Of a DNA stretch of 24,970 bases, positions 23,687 through 24,970 are shown one piece after another. Source of the DNA: Polyangiaceae bacterium (GTDB lineage: Bacteria > Myxococcota > Polyangia > Polyangiales > Polyangiaceae); the NCBI GenBank assembly GCA_025936205.1, contig JAICTU010000068.1, forward strand, positions 1-24,970. Reading direction: 5' to 3'. Both the position numbers and the translations under genes were made by a program. The notes beneath the pieces are model-generated. The model ran no database searches, was not told the DNA's origin, and saw only the letters and a list, made by a program, of their open reading frames with translations. How positions within the stretch are numbered: position 1 is the first letter of the stretch; every line of letters starts with the position of its first letter.

Positions 23687-24970
23687 ATGCGGAAGCCGGA
23701 CCTGCGCCACAGAGACACCTTGCCGCGGGCCACGCTGGAGGCGCCGCAGCTGCCGGGGAGCCGCCGTCAGAGCGCGATCCAGGACCTGCGCAGCGTGGTC
23801 GTGTTTACCATGATCGCGTTCTCGCTCGGGCTCTCGGCGCTGCTGGCGCTCGCGCCCTCCGTGCTGTTGCTGCTCAACCGCGAGCTCAGCATCAGTACGG
23901 CCGAGTTCCTGTTCGTGCTCACGCTGGTGGCCGGTGCCGCGGCGGCCGCGCGCGGCGGGATGGACATGCGGCGGCTCGACTTTCTGCTGCGCGCACTGGC
24001 CGAGGACAGCGACATCGTCGATGCCAAGGACGTGAGCGCGCTGGGCCGTCAGTCAGGGCGCGCCTGCATGCAGTGGATGGTCACTCATCTGCTCTCCTTC
24101 GGCGTGTGCGTGACGCCGCTGCGCCCCGCGCTGATGGACATGACGACCGGAGTGGCGCTGATGCTGTTGTGCCAGGCGATCAGCGCCGCGGCCGCACCGG
24201 CCTTCTACGCAACCATCCGCATGTCGTTTCTGCAGGTGATCGAGCTCGTGCCGGCCAAGGCCATGACCGAGGTCGTGCTGAGCAAGGAGAACGACCGCGA
24301 GTCCCGCGACCGCATCAGCCGCCGGTTGCTGTACGCCGTGGTCACGCCGATGCTGTTCGTGGCGCTGGGCTCCGCGCTGATCGTCAACGCGCACGTGCGC
24401 CGCGCCGACGAGGGCAGCCGCGAGAAGCTGGCTCGCTTGATGGCGCGCTCGGTGTTCGAGCCCAAGCCGGCGACGCTGGAGGCCGTGGGCCTGCAGGACC
24501 TGTACGCCCGCGCGCGCGAGCTCGGCTTTCCAACACAGATCATCGAGAGCGAGCACGCCTACGAGGTGCGGCCCGTGGAGGGAGGCTCGCTGGAGATCAC
24601 GACGCCGCTCGACAGCGCGGAGCCGGCGAGCGCGCTGGTGCGCTTTCAGGGCTCGACGATCAGCGTGTTGAGCACGGAGTCTGGATTGATCCTGGTGCTG
24701 GCGATCCTGGTCGCGGCGGCGCTCGGCCTGGCGCTGGGCAACGCGTTGACGCGCGACCTGTACAACGCCACCCAGGTCGTGCGTTTGCTCGGCACTCGGG
24801 CGCTGTTTGCCAAGCCCGCGACCGAAAGCCGCCCGCCGCGCTTCCGCATCGTGCGCGAGCTGCAGCAGGCGGTGGAGGGCGTCGCGCAGCGCTTCGGCAT
24901 CTTCGCGCAAGCGCAACAAGACGCGATCGCCGCCCGCGCCGCGGCCACGCGCATGCGCGGACAATTCTTC
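23687..24970 (+). CDS. Six-TM sensor protein, probably a histidine kinase, C-terminus outside the window
   Basis: An open frame of 428 codons to the window end. About six hydrophobic segments can be placed: near 36-60, 70-86, 126-140, 148-172, 210-230 and 335-356. An outer loop of about 100 residues lies between the last two (KLARLMARSVFEPK and GFPTQIIESEHAYEVRP). After the final segment comes a HAMP-like linker (NALTRDLYNATQVVRLLGTR), then a long helix ending MRGQFF at the edge. In myxobacterial kinases such a helix commonly enters a FFASMSHDLR-type H box, so a histidine kinase core is expected just beyond the window; this is inference. The ATG is three bases after the previous kinase gene's stop, so the two are co-transcribed. 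Confidence 0.82.
   Translation, partial: MRKPDLRHRDTLPRATLEAPQLPGSRRQSAIQDLRSVVVFTMIAFSLGLSALLALAPSVLLLLNRELSISTAEFLFVLTLVAGAAAAARGGMDMRRLDFLLRALAEDSDIVDAKDVSALGRQSGRACMQWMVTHLLSFGVCVTPLRPALMDMTTGVALMLLCQAISAAAAPAFYATIRMSFLQVIELVPAKAMTEVVLSKENDRESRDRISRRLLYAVVTPMLFVALGSALIVNAHVRRADEGSREKLARLMARSVFEPKPATLEAVGLQDLYARARELGFPTQIIESEHAYEVRPVEGGSLEITTPLDSAEPASALVRFQGSTISVLSTESGLILVLAILVAAALGLALGNALTRDLYNATQVVRLLGTRALFAKPATESRPPRFRIVRELQQAVEGVAQRFGIFAQAQQDAIAARAAATRMRGQFF

Overview
The window is a GC-rich, densely coding chromosomal segment. It probably comes from a myxobacterium (Myxococcota, Polyangiales-like): it carries three large eukaryote-like Ser/Thr kinases, several histidine kinases, a Cys-rich repeat lipoprotein, Gly/Ser-linker lipoproteins and long multidomain signalling fusions. 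The organism assignment is inference from gene content. I found no tRNA, rRNA, CRISPR array, insertion sequence or phage genes.

Layout. 1-3206: a partial gpsA reads leftward, divergent from a lipoprotein gene and lepB (signal peptidase I). 3298-3711: a small leftward membrane protein, convergent with lepB across a hairpin terminator. 3923-5170: Ser/Thr kinase 1, C-terminally anchored with an HCD catalytic loop, followed by a good intrinsic terminator. 5291-7914: a HemD-family protein coupled to a double-PAS histidine kinase. 8043-9671: an Hsp15-like S4 protein divergent from an RlmI-type methyltransferase. 9672-10156: a noncoding stretch with several dyads. 10157-11827: a secreted lipoprotein with seven Cys-rich repeats. 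11842-12312 (leftward): a single-domain-type response regulator. 12606-15434: Ser/Thr kinase 2, a kinase/ATPase/helical-repeat/cyclic-nucleotide-binding-like fusion. 15431-16339 (leftward): a lipoprotein. 16340-17299: a 960-base gap with short tandem repeats. 17300-17638 (leftward): PII protein (glnB). 17766-24970: five rightward genes packed end to end: a PLP-dependent ACC deaminase/D-cysteine desulfhydrase-like enzyme, membrane Ser/Thr kinase 3 with a propeller-like outer domain, a GNAT acetyltransferase, a HAMP histidine kinase and a second, six-TM sensor kinase cut off by the window end.

How the genes may work together. The segment is dominated by signal transduction, with housekeeping genes (gpsA, lepB, hslR-like, rlmI-like, glnB) interspersed. 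The two most system-like blocks are (a) kinase 2 with its divergently transcribed response regulator, sharing a 293-base regulatory region with a sigma-54-like match, and (b) the 17766-24970 cluster, where a metabolic enzyme, a transmembrane kinase, an acetyltransferase and two histidine kinases look translationally coupled. A third possible unit is HemD-like protein plus PAS kinase. No function for these blocks is proven by the sequence; they are the places most worth testing.
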